64,000 bases of DNA from Arachis hypogaea (Eukaryota > Streptophyta > Magnoliopsida > Fabales > Fabaceae), in assembly GCF_003086295.3 (NCBI RefSeq), contig NC_092054.1, forward strand, positions 33,138,393 through 33,202,392. Reading direction: 5' to 3'. Positions 34,073-45,140 of this stretch are shown in pieces. Made by a program: the position numbers and the translations under genes. The notes beneath the pieces are model-generated. The model was not told the DNA's origin and made no database searches. It saw nothing but the letters and a program-made list of their open reading frames with translations. How positions within the stretch are numbered: position 1 is the first letter of the stretch; each line of letters starts with the position of its first letter.

Positions 34073-35148
34073 CAGCTCAACGTGAAGCACTCCCTGGAGG
34101 CATTGCAAGGGTGGCGCCTAACTTGGAATTTCCCAAGTTAGGCGCCAGTTCATTAGTACACCATGGTCCCCACGCCAAATCAAGGCATCAACGAAGATTT
34201 TATTTATTTTGATTAAAACTTTTATTTTATTCACAAATCGGAAAAGATATTATTTAGTTTTAGAAAATATATTTTTACATTAATTAGGATTAGATATAAA
34301 AGGAAAAAGAATAAGCCCTTCGGGCTCTCTCTTCTTTCTTACCTCATTCTGCAATTTACAGTTTTTCAGAATCCTTGTTTTTTCTCAGAACCATGAGCAA
34401 CTAAACTTCCACTGTTAAGGTTAGGAGCTCTGTTTATTGTATGGATCGATACTATTATTCTTCTATTTTAATTAATGTTTTGATTTCAATTTCAAGAATT
34501 TTTTTTCGTTCTTCATCTTATGAATCTGGGTGGAACGGAAGTATGACCCTTATTCTAATTGAGTTCTTGTAAACCTTGGAAAAGCAATTTACTTGAACAA
34601 CATCTTGAAAACAATTTCTCCTAAATTTCTAATTATCTGGACTTAATGGGATACGTGACATATAATCCTCTTATATTTGGATAATTAGGATTTTTGTGGC
34701 ACATAATCTAGTTTTGAACTTAACCCTCTAATCGGAATCAGGTGACCAAGGAATTGGCGGTTGATGAAGGTTAGAGGAGACTAAAAAGGTCAAAGGAATT
34801 AGGGTTTAGTCACATATAGTTTGCCATGAATTGAATCTTGCATGATTAAAATAGTTGGTAAGAAAAATTAATCTGGAAAATAAACATCTCCGAAACCTTA
34901 ACTGTTTTCTCATATATATTTCACAACCCATCTACTTCTTGCTTTCTAATTCTCTGAATTTACTGTTTAATGCTAGTGAACTCTCAAACACCATTTTCTA
35001 TTTGTGTGACTAAGTAAATCACTCAATCATTATTGCTTGATTCATCAATCCTCGTGGGATCGACCCTCACTCACCGGAGGTATTACTTGGTAGTTGGTAC
35101 GACCTGGTGCACTTGCCGGTTAGTTTGTGGGTTATAAATTCCGCACCA
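34073..35148 (+). repeat. E6 5' LTR (LTR type A), remainder
   Basis: Continues the sequence broken at 2878. It contains the AAGTTAGGCGCC inverted pair, a TATAAAA box at 34295-34301, a pyrimidine-rich leader and the U5 hairpin CCTC..GAGG (35065-35080). It ends CCGCACCA at 35148. It does not resemble the LTR found at the other end of the same internal region (37715). Confidence 0.65.
34295..34301 (+). promoter_or_regulatory. TATA box of the E6 LTR
   Basis: TATAAAA followed about 30 bp downstream by a pyrimidine-rich stretch, as expected for an LTR promoter. Confidence 0.55.
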
Positions 35149-35154
35149 AGTTTA

Positions 35155-35175
35155 TGGCACCGTTGCCGGGGATTA
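35155..35175 (+). promoter_or_regulatory. E6 primer binding site (tRNA-Asp)
   Basis: TGGCACCGTTGCCGGGGATT, one mismatch from the tRNA-Asp complement, six bases after the LTR. Confidence 0.85.
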
Positions 35176-35383
35176 ATTGTGATTAACAAACTACCGGTTA
35201 ATTGATTACCTAGATTTGACATTTTTTTCTTTGTTTTAGTCATTTCTTTGTTTTTAATTATTTCTTTTATTGTGCCACTTAAGTGTTTATGTTATTGCCT
35301 CACTAAGAATCCCTTATTTGTGACAAGGGAAATTCCAATTTTTTTTGGTGATTGTTGTTTGAGATAGAGCATTTTGAAGAAGA

Positions 35384-36265
35384 ATGGAGTTTTCATCACC
35401 TTTTGATCAAGCAAATTACATGGGATATTGCCCACCACCACAAAATGATTCATGTTACTATGATGATGGTGGTTGGGAATGTCAAGAGCAAGGAATGATG
35501 GGGTGCTACCCAGGGCCACAAAATGGTCTATATTTTGATGAAATTGATCACTACTCAAGTTATAGTTGGGAAGATCAAAATCAAGGAGATTTCACTCATT
35601 CATACCCCATTCATCAAGAGCTATCACCTCTTAATTCTCCAACCTCACCTCCTAGTTTTACATGTTCAAATTCTTTATCACTTGAGCATGCCTCAGCACA
35701 AAATTCCTTCCCAAATCCATACAATTCATTTCACCACCCACAAAATTCATTCCACTACACACAAAATTCTTTTCACAATCCATAAAACTTATTCCATTCC
35801 TGGGACAACATGCAATTCCATTCACAAGCTAACCCCAACCAACCATCACAACCTACACAACCCCTCTTAGATAGACTTGCTAGGATTGAACTCCTCCTTG
35901 AAGAACTCATAAAGGTCAAGGAAAGAGATAGAGAGAAAGAGAAAATAGCAAAAAGGGACCATAAAGAAAAAATAAGATAATTAGCACAACCCTATACTGG
36001 AGAATTAGCCGATCTCTTTCCTTGGCTAGGGAAAGAATACAATGTCATCATCTCAGGGAGTGAAGTAGTGCTTAGCAAGGAGGATGACGACCAAAGAGTG
36101 GGTGCAAGGGAGGAATTAGAAGAGCAAGAAAAAGAGGCATCCATACCAAGTGAGATTCCAATGAAGAAGGATGGGGTTGTGAGGGTATATAAGCCTAGGG
36201 CTCCATATCCACAGAGGCTACTCAAGGTTACAGGCAACATGCTAGCTTACTCCCAAAAGTCATGA
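35384..36265 (+). pseudogene. E6 Tyr/Pro/Gln-rich Gag-like ORF
   Basis: A single reading frame of 294 codons broken by TAA at 35783-35785 and TAA near 35978. The N-terminal half matches the E3 protein closely (PPPQNDSCYY, GGWE, PIHQ, NSFHYTQ). The second half has a charged coiled segment. It ends with VYKPRAPYPQRL, the linker that precedes protease in Athila-type pol (compare PYPQKLRQ in E2 at 19460). So the ORF looks like Gag-derived sequence joined to the pol linker with protease and everything downstream deleted. The twin hairpin follows directly. Confidence 0.7.
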
Positions 36266-36272
36266 ACAACAT

Positions 36273-36318
36273 GTCAAGCTAATGACATTAAAAGAGTGCT
36301 TGTTGGGAGGCAACCCAA
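36273..36318 (+). promoter_or_regulatory. Twin hairpin after the E6 ORF
   Basis: Hairpin 1 is GTCA-AGCTAA-TGAC (36273-36286); hairpin 2 is TTGGG-AGGCAA-CCCAA (36303-36318). The linker is one base different in length from E3. Confidence 0.75.
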
Positions 36319-37677
36319 CCGTAGGTAACATTTTTTTTCTTTGCTTAGTTTACTTTCAATAAATTTGGCATATGATTGCATTCTAAGTTTGGTGTTGCCA
36401 TGCAACAAATTGATTTTCAATCTTCACTGGGTACTTGCATCATTCTAAAATGAAAGCGTCACACTAAGTTTGGTGTTGCCACTTATTTTTCATGCAAAGT
36501 ACCATGCATACACCACTTATTAATGCAATCACATTATCTCTGTTTTCTTTCTTGTGCCTTTATTGTGATCCTTAATTCTGCTTGGTTAAGCATATGCATT
36601 ACTCACATTTCATTGTTTAAGACACTCATGACCCATCATAAATTTCAGCACCACTGTTTTATTTGTTGCTTGAGGATAAGTAATCATTCTAAGTTTGGTG
36701 TGGGAAGGGGAAGAATAGGAGGAAAATAACAACAACAATGAAGATGAACTACAAGGTGGTAAAGTTCCTTTTTCTCTTATTTGTTCCCTATACATTCAAC
36801 TACATGATTTTCTTCTAATTTCTTTATATGCATGTGTGATTACTCCTTGTGAATAAGCATAGTTTGATATTTGATTTGTAACATGTTGCTATGACATTAT
36901 AACTACCATCTTGAATTTTGCTTGCAACAGAGAATTATCCTTTTGAAAGAAAAATGTTGAAGAATTTTATAAATCTTGGGGCAAGCAAAAGATTAAGAGG
37001 AGTGGAGGTTCTAATTGTATGATTGTGTATTGAGGTTGCATGTTTGTGAAAACTTGCATGGGAGCTCATAGACAGGAAATAAAGTTTAGAAAAGTATTAT
37101 AGAAATTCTCAAACATCTATTGATCCAAGAAGCAGTAATAAAAGAAAACAAAAGAAAAAGAAAAACAAAGAACAAGGTCTAAGGCTCTGAGCATCAATTA
37201 CTAGGAAGAAAAAGAAAGAAACAAGAACTCAAAAGAGTTATTATCCTAGTTAAATGCTTTTGATGGATTTGTGTCAAAGAGAGAGGCTTGAGCAAGTAAA
37301 TCCTAAAGGGTGCTTCAACACCTAATACCTTAGACCAACTGGTTTGGGAGTATTGATTGAAAGCTTATCTTAGATTTCTGCTTTGAGACATGACACCTAG
37401 AGTCGAGGCCAAGATACAAAAAGAAAAGAAAAATGCTAGAAAATAAGTGCTGCTTCAAAGATGACAATCTATAAAGAGACTTCCATAATATCATTTGAAT
37501 GAAAGTCTTAAGATCTAAGACTTCCAAAATGTAAGGACTAATGAGCACTGGAATCCTTACATAAGCACATAAATTAGAGTTTACCCCACTGTCACTTAAT
37601 CACTTCACCCACTAAGGCATCATAAGCAATTCTTCAATACATTCCAATTAAGAGAATCCTTTGTGCAAAGTTCTTTT
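36319..37677 (+). other. E6 3' non-coding region
   Basis: No convincing gene. CTAAGTTTGGTGT copies lie near 36384, 36463 and 36688. The last is preceded by a hairpin TTGCTTG-AGGA-TAAGTAA (36666-36683), where two G-U wobbles replace G-C pairs. Confidence 0.7.
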
Positions 37678-37714
37678 CTTGCTTGGGGACAAGCAAGATT
37701 TAAGTTTGGTGTTG
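37678..37714 (+). promoter_or_regulatory. E6 3' hairpin and plus-strand priming region
   Basis: Hairpin CTTGCTTG-GGGA-CAAGCAAG (37678-37697), then ATTTAAGTTTGGTGTTG abutting LTR type B at 37715. Confidence 0.7.
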
Positions 37715-40700
37715 TGATGACTGCGCATCATGTTGTATTTTTCTATGCTTTTTCATATCAAAATTTAATTAATCATGCTTAATTATTGAGTATTTTTGTG
37801 CTTAAGTCATAGATTACTTTTATCTCTTTGAGTTGATATATTTTGTAGAAAATGGTGGAAAAAAAGTAAGAAGCACAAAACAAGCATGAAAAAAGAAAGG
37901 AGCTTAAAAGCTGAAGCAGAAAAGAGAAGAAACAAGGATAAGGTAGCATTAGTGGCACCAATACCAGCATCAACACCAATCAGGGTAGCGTTAGTGGCAC
38001 TAACGCCAGTGCTAACGCCACAGGAGCAAGAATTTGTGGCGTTAGTGGCAGCGTTATCCACACTAACGCCAGCGATAACGCTGGCCAAGAAAGATTTATG
38101 GCGTTAGTGGCAGCGTTAGCCACACTAATGCCAGCGATAACGCTGAGCCAAGGATGAATTGTGGCGTTAGTGGCAGCGTTAGCAACACTAACGCCAACGC
38201 TAACGCTAACACCTGATAGCCTGACCGTGTCTTCTTCAAACAAAAATAACTTGAGCTACAAAGCTCTAAATGAGGTGATTCCAATGGCACTGGAAAGTAG
38301 GAATCTAGAGCTTTCCAAGAATATATGGCTCTACATGATGGACACTAAATTTGAGGGAGAAAACTTGCCCCGAAAGTGCAAAGATGAACATAGTATCAAC
38401 CTGTAGTAAGGCCAACTGACCTCTTCACCTTCCATGGAGTATAACTCGGGCTGTAGAGCTTCAAATGATGCGCTTCCAAAAGTATTGGAAAGTAGACACA
38501 TCAAGAGTTTTCCAATAATATATAACAGTATGGGGAGGACATTAATTTTGAGCTTCAAAATCTGGCGTTGTTAACGCCATTAACGCTGCCAACGCCAGCA
38601 ATAACGCCTGCGACCTTGTCCCCTTCAAAGGAGCATAACTTGAGATACAGAGGTCCAATTGAGGTGCTTCTAGATGCGTTAAAAAGATGACATTTAGAGC
38701 TTTCCAACGATTTATAATAGTCTATAGTGGTCATGAAATTGAAGCACAAACAATAGGCATCTTTAAGCCCAAAAACATCAAGACCAAGTCAACCTGCAAC
38801 GCCACCAATGCTGCCCAATAATGCCAAGTCAATCCAGAACCTCAATTTGGATCAAATATTTCACTCCAAGTCCACTTAAACTTCAAGCAAGCAAGCCCAC
38901 AATTGTCAACCAATCAAGGCCACAAGAATCATCCAGAATTAGCTAATTTTCATTTGATTGTAATTTGTTTTCAATTTTATTTCAATTTGTAATTTAGGCT
39001 AGCTTATAAATAGGCCTTAGTTTCACACTTCACGGGGAGAGATACTACACCATTGGGAGGGGTCTTCAGACTCTCCCTTCCATACTTCTCTTCTCCTCCA
39101 CTTTCTTTCATACCCACTTTTGTAAATATTTTAGTTATGAATTACTAACTCTTTTCATTAGGAAAGAGAGCTCTATTGCTATTTGATGGATTAAATTATT
39201 TTTATTCTTCTTCTTCTCTTTATCTCTCTTTGATTTACTAGAAAGATTTCGTTCTTCATTCAAGCATTCAATTGTCTTGGGAAAGAAATTGAATGCTTGA
39301 GTGAAGAACGAAATCTTTCTAGTAAATCAAAGAGAGATGAAGAGAAAAAGAAGAATAAAAATAATTTAATCCATCAAATAGCAATAGAGCTCTCTTTCCC
39401 AATGAAAAGGGTTAGTAATTCATAACTAAAATATTTACAAAAGTGGGTATGAAAGAAAGTGGAGGAGAAGAGAAGTATGGAAGGGAGAGTCCGAAGACCC
39501 CTCCCAATGGTGTAATATTTCCCCTCATGAAGTGTGAAACTAAGGTCTATTTATAAGCAAGCCTAAATTACAAATTGAAATGAAATTGAAAACAAATGAA
39601 AATTAGCTAATTCTAGATGATTCTTGTGGGCTTAATTGGTTGACAACTGTGGGCTTGCTTGCTTGAAGTTTAAGTGGACTTGGAGTGAAATATTTGATTC
39701 AAATTGAGGTTCTGGATTGACTTGGCATTATTGGGCAGCATTGGTGGTGTTGCCAACGCCCAAAAGAAAATTGCTTCCAGGTTGACTTGGTCTTGATGTT
39801 TTTGGGGCTTAAAGATGCCTATTATTTGTGCTACAATTTCATGCCCACTATAGACTATTATAAATCGTTGGAAAGCTCTAAATTTCATCTTTCTAACACA
39901 ACTAGAAGTACCTCAATTGGACCTCTGTAACTCAAGTTATGCTCCTTTGAAGGGGACAAGGTCGCAGGCGTTATTGCTGACATTGGCAGCGTAAACGGCG
40001 TTAACAACGCCAGATTCTGAAGCTCAAAATTAATGTCCTCCCCATACTGTTATATATTGTTGGAAAGCTCTTGATGTCTACTTTCCAGTTCTTTTAAAAG
40101 TGCATCATTTGAAGCTCTACCGCCTGAGCTATACTCCATGGAAGGTGAAGAGGTCAGCTGGCCTTACTACAGGTTGATACTATGTTCATCTTTGCACTTT
40201 CGAGGCAAGTTTTCTCCCTCAAATTTAGTGTCCATCATGTAGTGCCATATATGCTTGGAAAGCTCTAGATTCCTACTTTACAATTTCATTAAAATCACCT
40301 CATTTAGAGCTTTTTAGCTCAAGTTATTCTTGTTTGAAGAAGACATGGTCAGGTTGCCTGGTGCTAGCATTAGCGCTAGCGTTAGTGTGGCTAACGTTGC
40401 CACTAACGCCACAATTCATCCTTGGATCAGCGTTATTACTGGCATTAGTGTGATTAACGCTTCCACTAATGCCACAAATCTTCCTTGGCCAACATTAGCG
40501 CTGGCGTTAGTGTGGTTAATGCTACCCCTAATGCCACAAATTTTCCTTGGCCAGCGTTATCGCTGGTGTTAGTATGGCTAACGCTGCCACTAACACCATA
40601 AATTCTTGCTCCTCTGGCGTTAGCACAGGCGTTACTGCCACTAATGCTACCCTGATTGGCATTGATGCTGGCATTAGTGCCACTAACGCTGCCTTATCCT

Positions 40701-40922
40701 TGCTTATTCTCTTCTCTGCTTCACCTTCTAAGCTCCTTTCTTCTTTCATGCTTATTTTGTGCTTTTTACTTTGTTTTTTCACCATTTTCTATAAAATAGA
40801 TCAACTCAAAATGATGAAAGTAATCTATGACTTAAGCACAAAAATACTCAATAATTAAGCATGATTAATTAAATTTTGATATGAAAAAGCATAGGAAAAC
40901 ACAACATAATGCGCAGTCATCA
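37715..40922. repeat. 3.2 kb fold-back of an LTR (type B)
   Basis: The left arm 37715-39273 starts TGATGACTGCGC. The right arm 39287-40922 is its reverse complement, ending GCGCAGTCATCA. The two arms meet across a 13-base loop (39274-39286). Arm identity is roughly 90% by eye, with differing numbers of GGCGTTAGTGGC-type repeats (37945-38215 on the left, 40360-40700 on the right). The centre coincides with a short inverted repeat (TTCAATT..AATTGAA) whose equivalent exists in the E3 LTR (AGTAGTT..AACTACT near 21880). A TATAAATA box is at 39005-39012. No gene; open frames inside are repeat artefacts. Confidence 0.9.
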
Positions 40923-41240
40923 CACGTGCTTGTACGCGCAAGTTCGAAATCCTTAAATCTTCAATTCTTCATGATTCTTCCACTTTTGCATGCTTCCATT
41001 CCATCTTCCAAGCCATCCTTGCCCTATTTAACCTGAAAGCACTCAACAAATGCATCACAGCATCGAATGGAAATAGAAGTGGATTAAAATTGATATTTTT
41101 AAGGCCTAAAAGCATGTTTTTAACTCTTAAGCATAATTTCAGAAGAAATTATAAAAGCATACAATTTTGGTGAATAAGTGAAAAATAAGTTAAAAAAATC
41201 CACTCATTTCAATCCAAAATAAATCATAGAATTGTGGTTT
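40923..41240 (-). repeat. LTR fragment related to the E5 LTR
   Basis: Read on the minus strand it starts TGATAAACCACAATTCT, like the E5 LTR start TGATAAACCCCGATTTC, and contains GCGCGTACAAGC text. It is cut at 40923, where the fold-back right arm begins. No internal region is attached. Confidence 0.6.
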
Positions 41241-42121
41241 ATCAATATTCTAATTAAAATTGAAACTAAACAAGTTCAGTGCCCTAAGTTCAGAATTTTA
41301 TAAAATCCTAAGTTCAAAACAAGTTCAGTACCCTAAGTTCAGAACTAAATAAGGAACACAAATCAAAACACATTCTAACTAAAATTAGTACTAAATAATT
41401 TCAGTATGCTAAGTTTAGAATTTTAGAAAACCCTAAGTTCAAAACAAGATCAAAACCCTAAGTTCAGAACTAAATAATCGACCACAGAAGTCTCAGAACA
41501 TCAAATAAGCCTTATAAATTATATCAAAAAATCAGAATTTTAGAAAATTCTAAGTTAAGAAGTATTACCTGAAGAAGAGCACCAGAGCTGAGAAGAAGCG
41601 GCATAGACGGCGGCATAAGTAGCGGCGTAGATGGCGATAGAAGCAGCGGTAGTAGCTCGTTCAGAATCTAGCAGCTACAACGGTGATAGAAAAATGATGA
41701 GGAGTGGCTCTCAGAGAAGATGGGGTAGAGAGAGAATGGGAAGCGAAAGGGTTAGAGAGAGAGAGAGACACACACACACACAAATTTGAATGAGGGGAAA
41801 GAAGGTTCACGCTTTAAATTTATGGCACAGTTATTGTCAGAAAATCCGATGATAAACCATTGCAGGTTGCTAAAATACAGCATTTTTACTAATTGGGTTT
41901 ACCGGAAAATTTATTCGACGATAATTTTGATACTAACTTACGTGCCTATTTTTTTGTTTTTCTCCAATTATTACATGTGAATTTACCGTCAGAAACATAA
42001 ATCCATTGGTAATAATTTGACCTGACGAATTCGACGCCTTCACTACCGATAAATCCACCAATAAATTTGCCGTTATTCTGCGACGCTGATCCGACGGTAC
42101 TCAGTATTTTTCTTGTAGTGA
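41241..42121 (-). mobile_element. CACTA transposon terminal fragment
   Basis: The right edge reads, on the minus strand, CACTACAAGAAAAATACT, the standard CACTA (En/Spm-like) terminus. It is followed by a subterminal region with short inverted motifs around CCGTCGGA, ACCGATAA and similar. Further in are CCCTAAGTTCAGAA direct repeats (41280-41480) and a purine microsatellite (41750-41785). No transposase is seen and the other terminus is missing. The next three bases ACT would be one side of a 3-bp TSD. Confidence 0.65.
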
Positions 42122-42386
42122 CTCCTTGCGAGATACCCTACTCATTCTTTTGTGTACTAAACACCTTGAGTCTCAACGTGTAAGTGTTATTAGAAATCAA
42201 ACACATGAACTATGTATATGTTTACGAATTCAATGGATGGATGTTCCAATTAACTATCTAATTTGAAGATTTGAATGCATAATTTGGCTGCAATGACAAA
42301 CTATAATCAGTTGCCAAGAAATTCACAAGACCAAGGTTCTTTGGTTACATATTAAAACAACTATGTCAGGAAGATAATTCAAAATT

Positions 42387-42705
42387 ATTTGCTATGGAAC
42401 AAGAATCACCTCATACGGAATGCGGAGGAAAAAGCATCAAAGTTGCATACCAAGCAACTATCACCTAAGAATTCTGACTCCACCTCAGCATCACTCTATC
42501 TACAATAAATTTCAACATCGAACGTAGTGTCAGCAAATAAACTTGAATACTCAGTTGCATCAGGGCCTTCATTTTTATTTGATGCCAAATCACCCTTGTT
42601 TGTCCAACTTACAATATCAATATCTGCATCCTCAATTACTTTTGAAGTGTTAATTTGTTCATCCAGAACTGGCTCAACCTTGATGATGGGCTTTTTCTCA
42701 TCCAT
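42387..42705 (-). pseudogene. 5' exon of a host gene, truncated
   Basis: From ATG 42705 the frame runs 69 codons (acidic, MDEKKPIIKVEP.., then DATEYSSLFADTT) to a TAG. Beyond it, still in frame, comes SDAEVESEFLGDS then NFDAFSSAFRMR, ending at a good splice donor (AG|GTGATT, 42387/42386). This pattern, TEYSS-F-DT then SDAEVES then a MR junction, resembles from memory the first exon of an uncharacterised plant protein family. No later exon is found before the CACTA end at 42121, so the gene has lost its body. Non-TE character is suggested by style and splice site only. Confidence 0.5.
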
Positions 42706-43710
42706 GTTAAACTCAAACCCTTTCTATTCCACCCTCTCCTCAAATTAATATCACTCTTATAGTAAATATTGGTTTAGCCTCTTTTTCGCCATTATCTATG
42801 AATAGATGACCAGGGCACTTCTTAACAAACATAGATCCGTTCGAACATTACCTGGTTAAATTGAGAATTGTTCTAACTTCTTTAAGAAATTCAACCAACT
42901 CCAAATCAATTCATTGAAGGAACAATATAGATATTGATTTCAATTCAAAGAACACAGAAATACCAAAGTCAAGTTGTACATATCGAAACTTTTATTCATT
43001 TGAAAATAACAAGTAGCTAACAGCCAATCACTCAAGAATTGAAATTTTAAATTATGATTCCAAAAGAAAATTAAACTACACAGTTGGCAGAGATAGCAAT
43101 ATTTTTTTCATCATCATCATCATCCAGCGAAATCGAAGTCAGTAACACTAGAAAAAACAGTTACAAAAAAATAGTAGTACAATTGCTAAGATTTTTCGTT
43201 ACTACAAGCAAGTTCACTCATTATAAAGATAAACAAGTTAGAATGAAGTTTTGGAATAAGAAGAAAACCAAGGCAACGACTAAGTTAATTAAAGCACAAA
43301 AGTGTACGAGAAAGTAAAAAAGCAAAACAAAACAAAAAAATACGCGAGCATGCGTGATTCAACTAGCAGATAACAATACATTTAGCTAAGTGAGAATTAG
43401 TAGGATAGTGTGAAGTATGAGGATATGCAAAAGTGTGATATGAGAGAGAGACAGAGAGAGGGAGAGGGAAAGAGAGAGTGAGAAACTGAGAAAGAGAGAG
43501 AGAGGGGAGGGAGAGAGAGAGGGGGGAGAAGGAGAGAGAGATGGGGGGAGAGGAAGATGGAGAGGGAGAGAGAGAGAGGGGGAGAGAGAGAGAGAGAAAG
43601 AGAGAGGGAGAGAGAGAGTGAGGGAGAGAGGGAGGGAGAGAGAGGGGGTCGGAGTTGGCGGCGACGCGCGTGTGAAGTGTTTTAGTGTTAAGTGTTAGTA
43701 GAAGCAGAAG
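42706..43710 (-). other. Presumed 5' leader and promoter of the truncated gene
   Basis: Non-coding. It contains a GA/CT microsatellite at 43441-43647, which is CT-rich on the gene strand as in many plant 5' leaders. A short GC-rich block (GCGACGCGCGTG) follows near 43658. A leader intron is likely but its borders are not clear. Confidence 0.45.
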
Positions 43711-44584
43711 TAGGAGAAGAAAGAAAAGTTGGTTTAACGTTATAAACCTAAGACGGAGGGAGAAATGTGTGTTTTGTGTGTCTATGCTTATGCTTAATGC
43801 TCTTCTTTTTTTAACTTCCCACTTTCTTTGACACGTGTCCCTAATTACCCTAACTTCTATATTTGCCTCTAAGCCTCATTCGTTGTTTATCTATCATCTT
43901 TTCTTAATTTTCTTTGTTGAATCTTTAATTTCATATATACATATTAACATCTCAATTTCTCCATTTTAATTCCTCCTTTTTTGGAGAGAGGAAGAGATAT
44001 AGTTAAAGAAAAATAAACTATAGATCAATTTTTTCTATTAATATTTTTTTCCTTTACATTTTTTCTTCTTCTTAATATTTTTTTATATATTATTTTATCA
44101 GTTGATTATTTGTTAAAGAAAAAAGTTTTATTACAGTAATAGGAGAAGCAGGAGAAGAAAGAAAAGTTGGTTTAACGCTATAAATCTAAGACGGGGGAGA
44201 AACGTGGGTCTTGTGTGTCTATGCTTATGCTTAATGCTCTTCTTTTTTTAACTTCCCGCTTTCTTTGACGCGTGTCCCTAATTACCCTAACTTCTATATT
44301 TGCCTCTAAGCCTCATTCGTTGTTTATCTATTATCTTTTTTAATTTTTTATTGAATATTTAATTTCATATATATATATATATATATATTAACTTCTCAAT
44401 TTTTCCATTTTAGTTCCTCTTTTTTTGGAGAGAAAGAGATATAGTTAAAGAAAAATAAACTATAGATCAATTTTTTCCATTAGTATTCTTTTATCCTTTA
44501 CATTTTTTCTTCCTCTTAATATTTTTTTATATATTATTTTATCAGTTGATTATTTGTTAAAGAAAAAAAGTTTTATTACGTAAT
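43711..44584. repeat. Tandem duplication, about 435 bp x 2
   Basis: Unit 1 is about 43711-44140 and unit 2 about 44141-44584. Both begin with AGGAGAAG text, pass through GGTTTAACG(C/T)TATAAA and ACACGTGTCC/ACGCGTGTCC, and end in GTTTTATTAC. Divergence is a few percent, with a TA-repeat expansion in unit 2. It lies upstream of the truncated minus-strand gene, so it duplicates its distal promoter. Confidence 0.85.
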
Positions 44585-44674
44585 ATTATACCATTTGATT
44601 TATGATCTCATCTTATTTAACAATTTTTTTCTTACAAAACTGTTTAAAGTTAGACTTTTGTTTGTTAAAATATA

Positions 44675-45130
44675 GGGTAAAGTATTAAATTGGTCCCCTA
44701 TATTTGGGTCTAATCCTGTAAGGTTTAAAGTGTCCTAATTGAATCCAAAAAAATTTCATTTCAATGTAGTCCTGCCGTAAAGTCAATGTTAAATAACTAA
44801 TGAAACTCAGTTTTTAGATATAGAAAACTTATATAACCAAACTCTTCGGTTGCTGAAGAGAGTTTCTCCATGTGCTTGAACTAAGGCTAGTGGCTTGCGG
44901 TGATGCATCCGCTACTGATCCTGTGTCTCTCGAGTTTTTACCTCTTCTTCAGGGAATAACATTAAGGTTTGGTGGAACAGTGACATTAATTATTTAACAT
45001 TGACTTCATTCATGGTAGGACTATATTAAAGCTAAATAAAATTTTTTTGGATTCAAATAGGACACGTTAAACCTTAGGAACCAAAATAGGATTAGACCCA
45101 AACGTAGGGGACAAATTTATTACTTCACCC
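44675..45130. mobile_element. Mutator-type MITE with long TIRs
   Basis: 456 bp with terminal inverted repeats of well over 100 bp (GGGTAAAGTATTAAATTGG on the left; its imperfect complement on the right). It is flanked by a 10-bp direct duplication TTAAAATATA (44665-44674 and 45131-45140). No coding capacity. Confidence 0.85.
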
Positions 45131-45140
45131 TTAAAATATA

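Noticed and set aside
37886..38107. Open frame with repeated VALVALTP text (and reverse-strand mates)
   Set aside because: It is produced by the GGCGTTAGTGGC repeat of the LTR and is present in several frames on both strands; not a gene.
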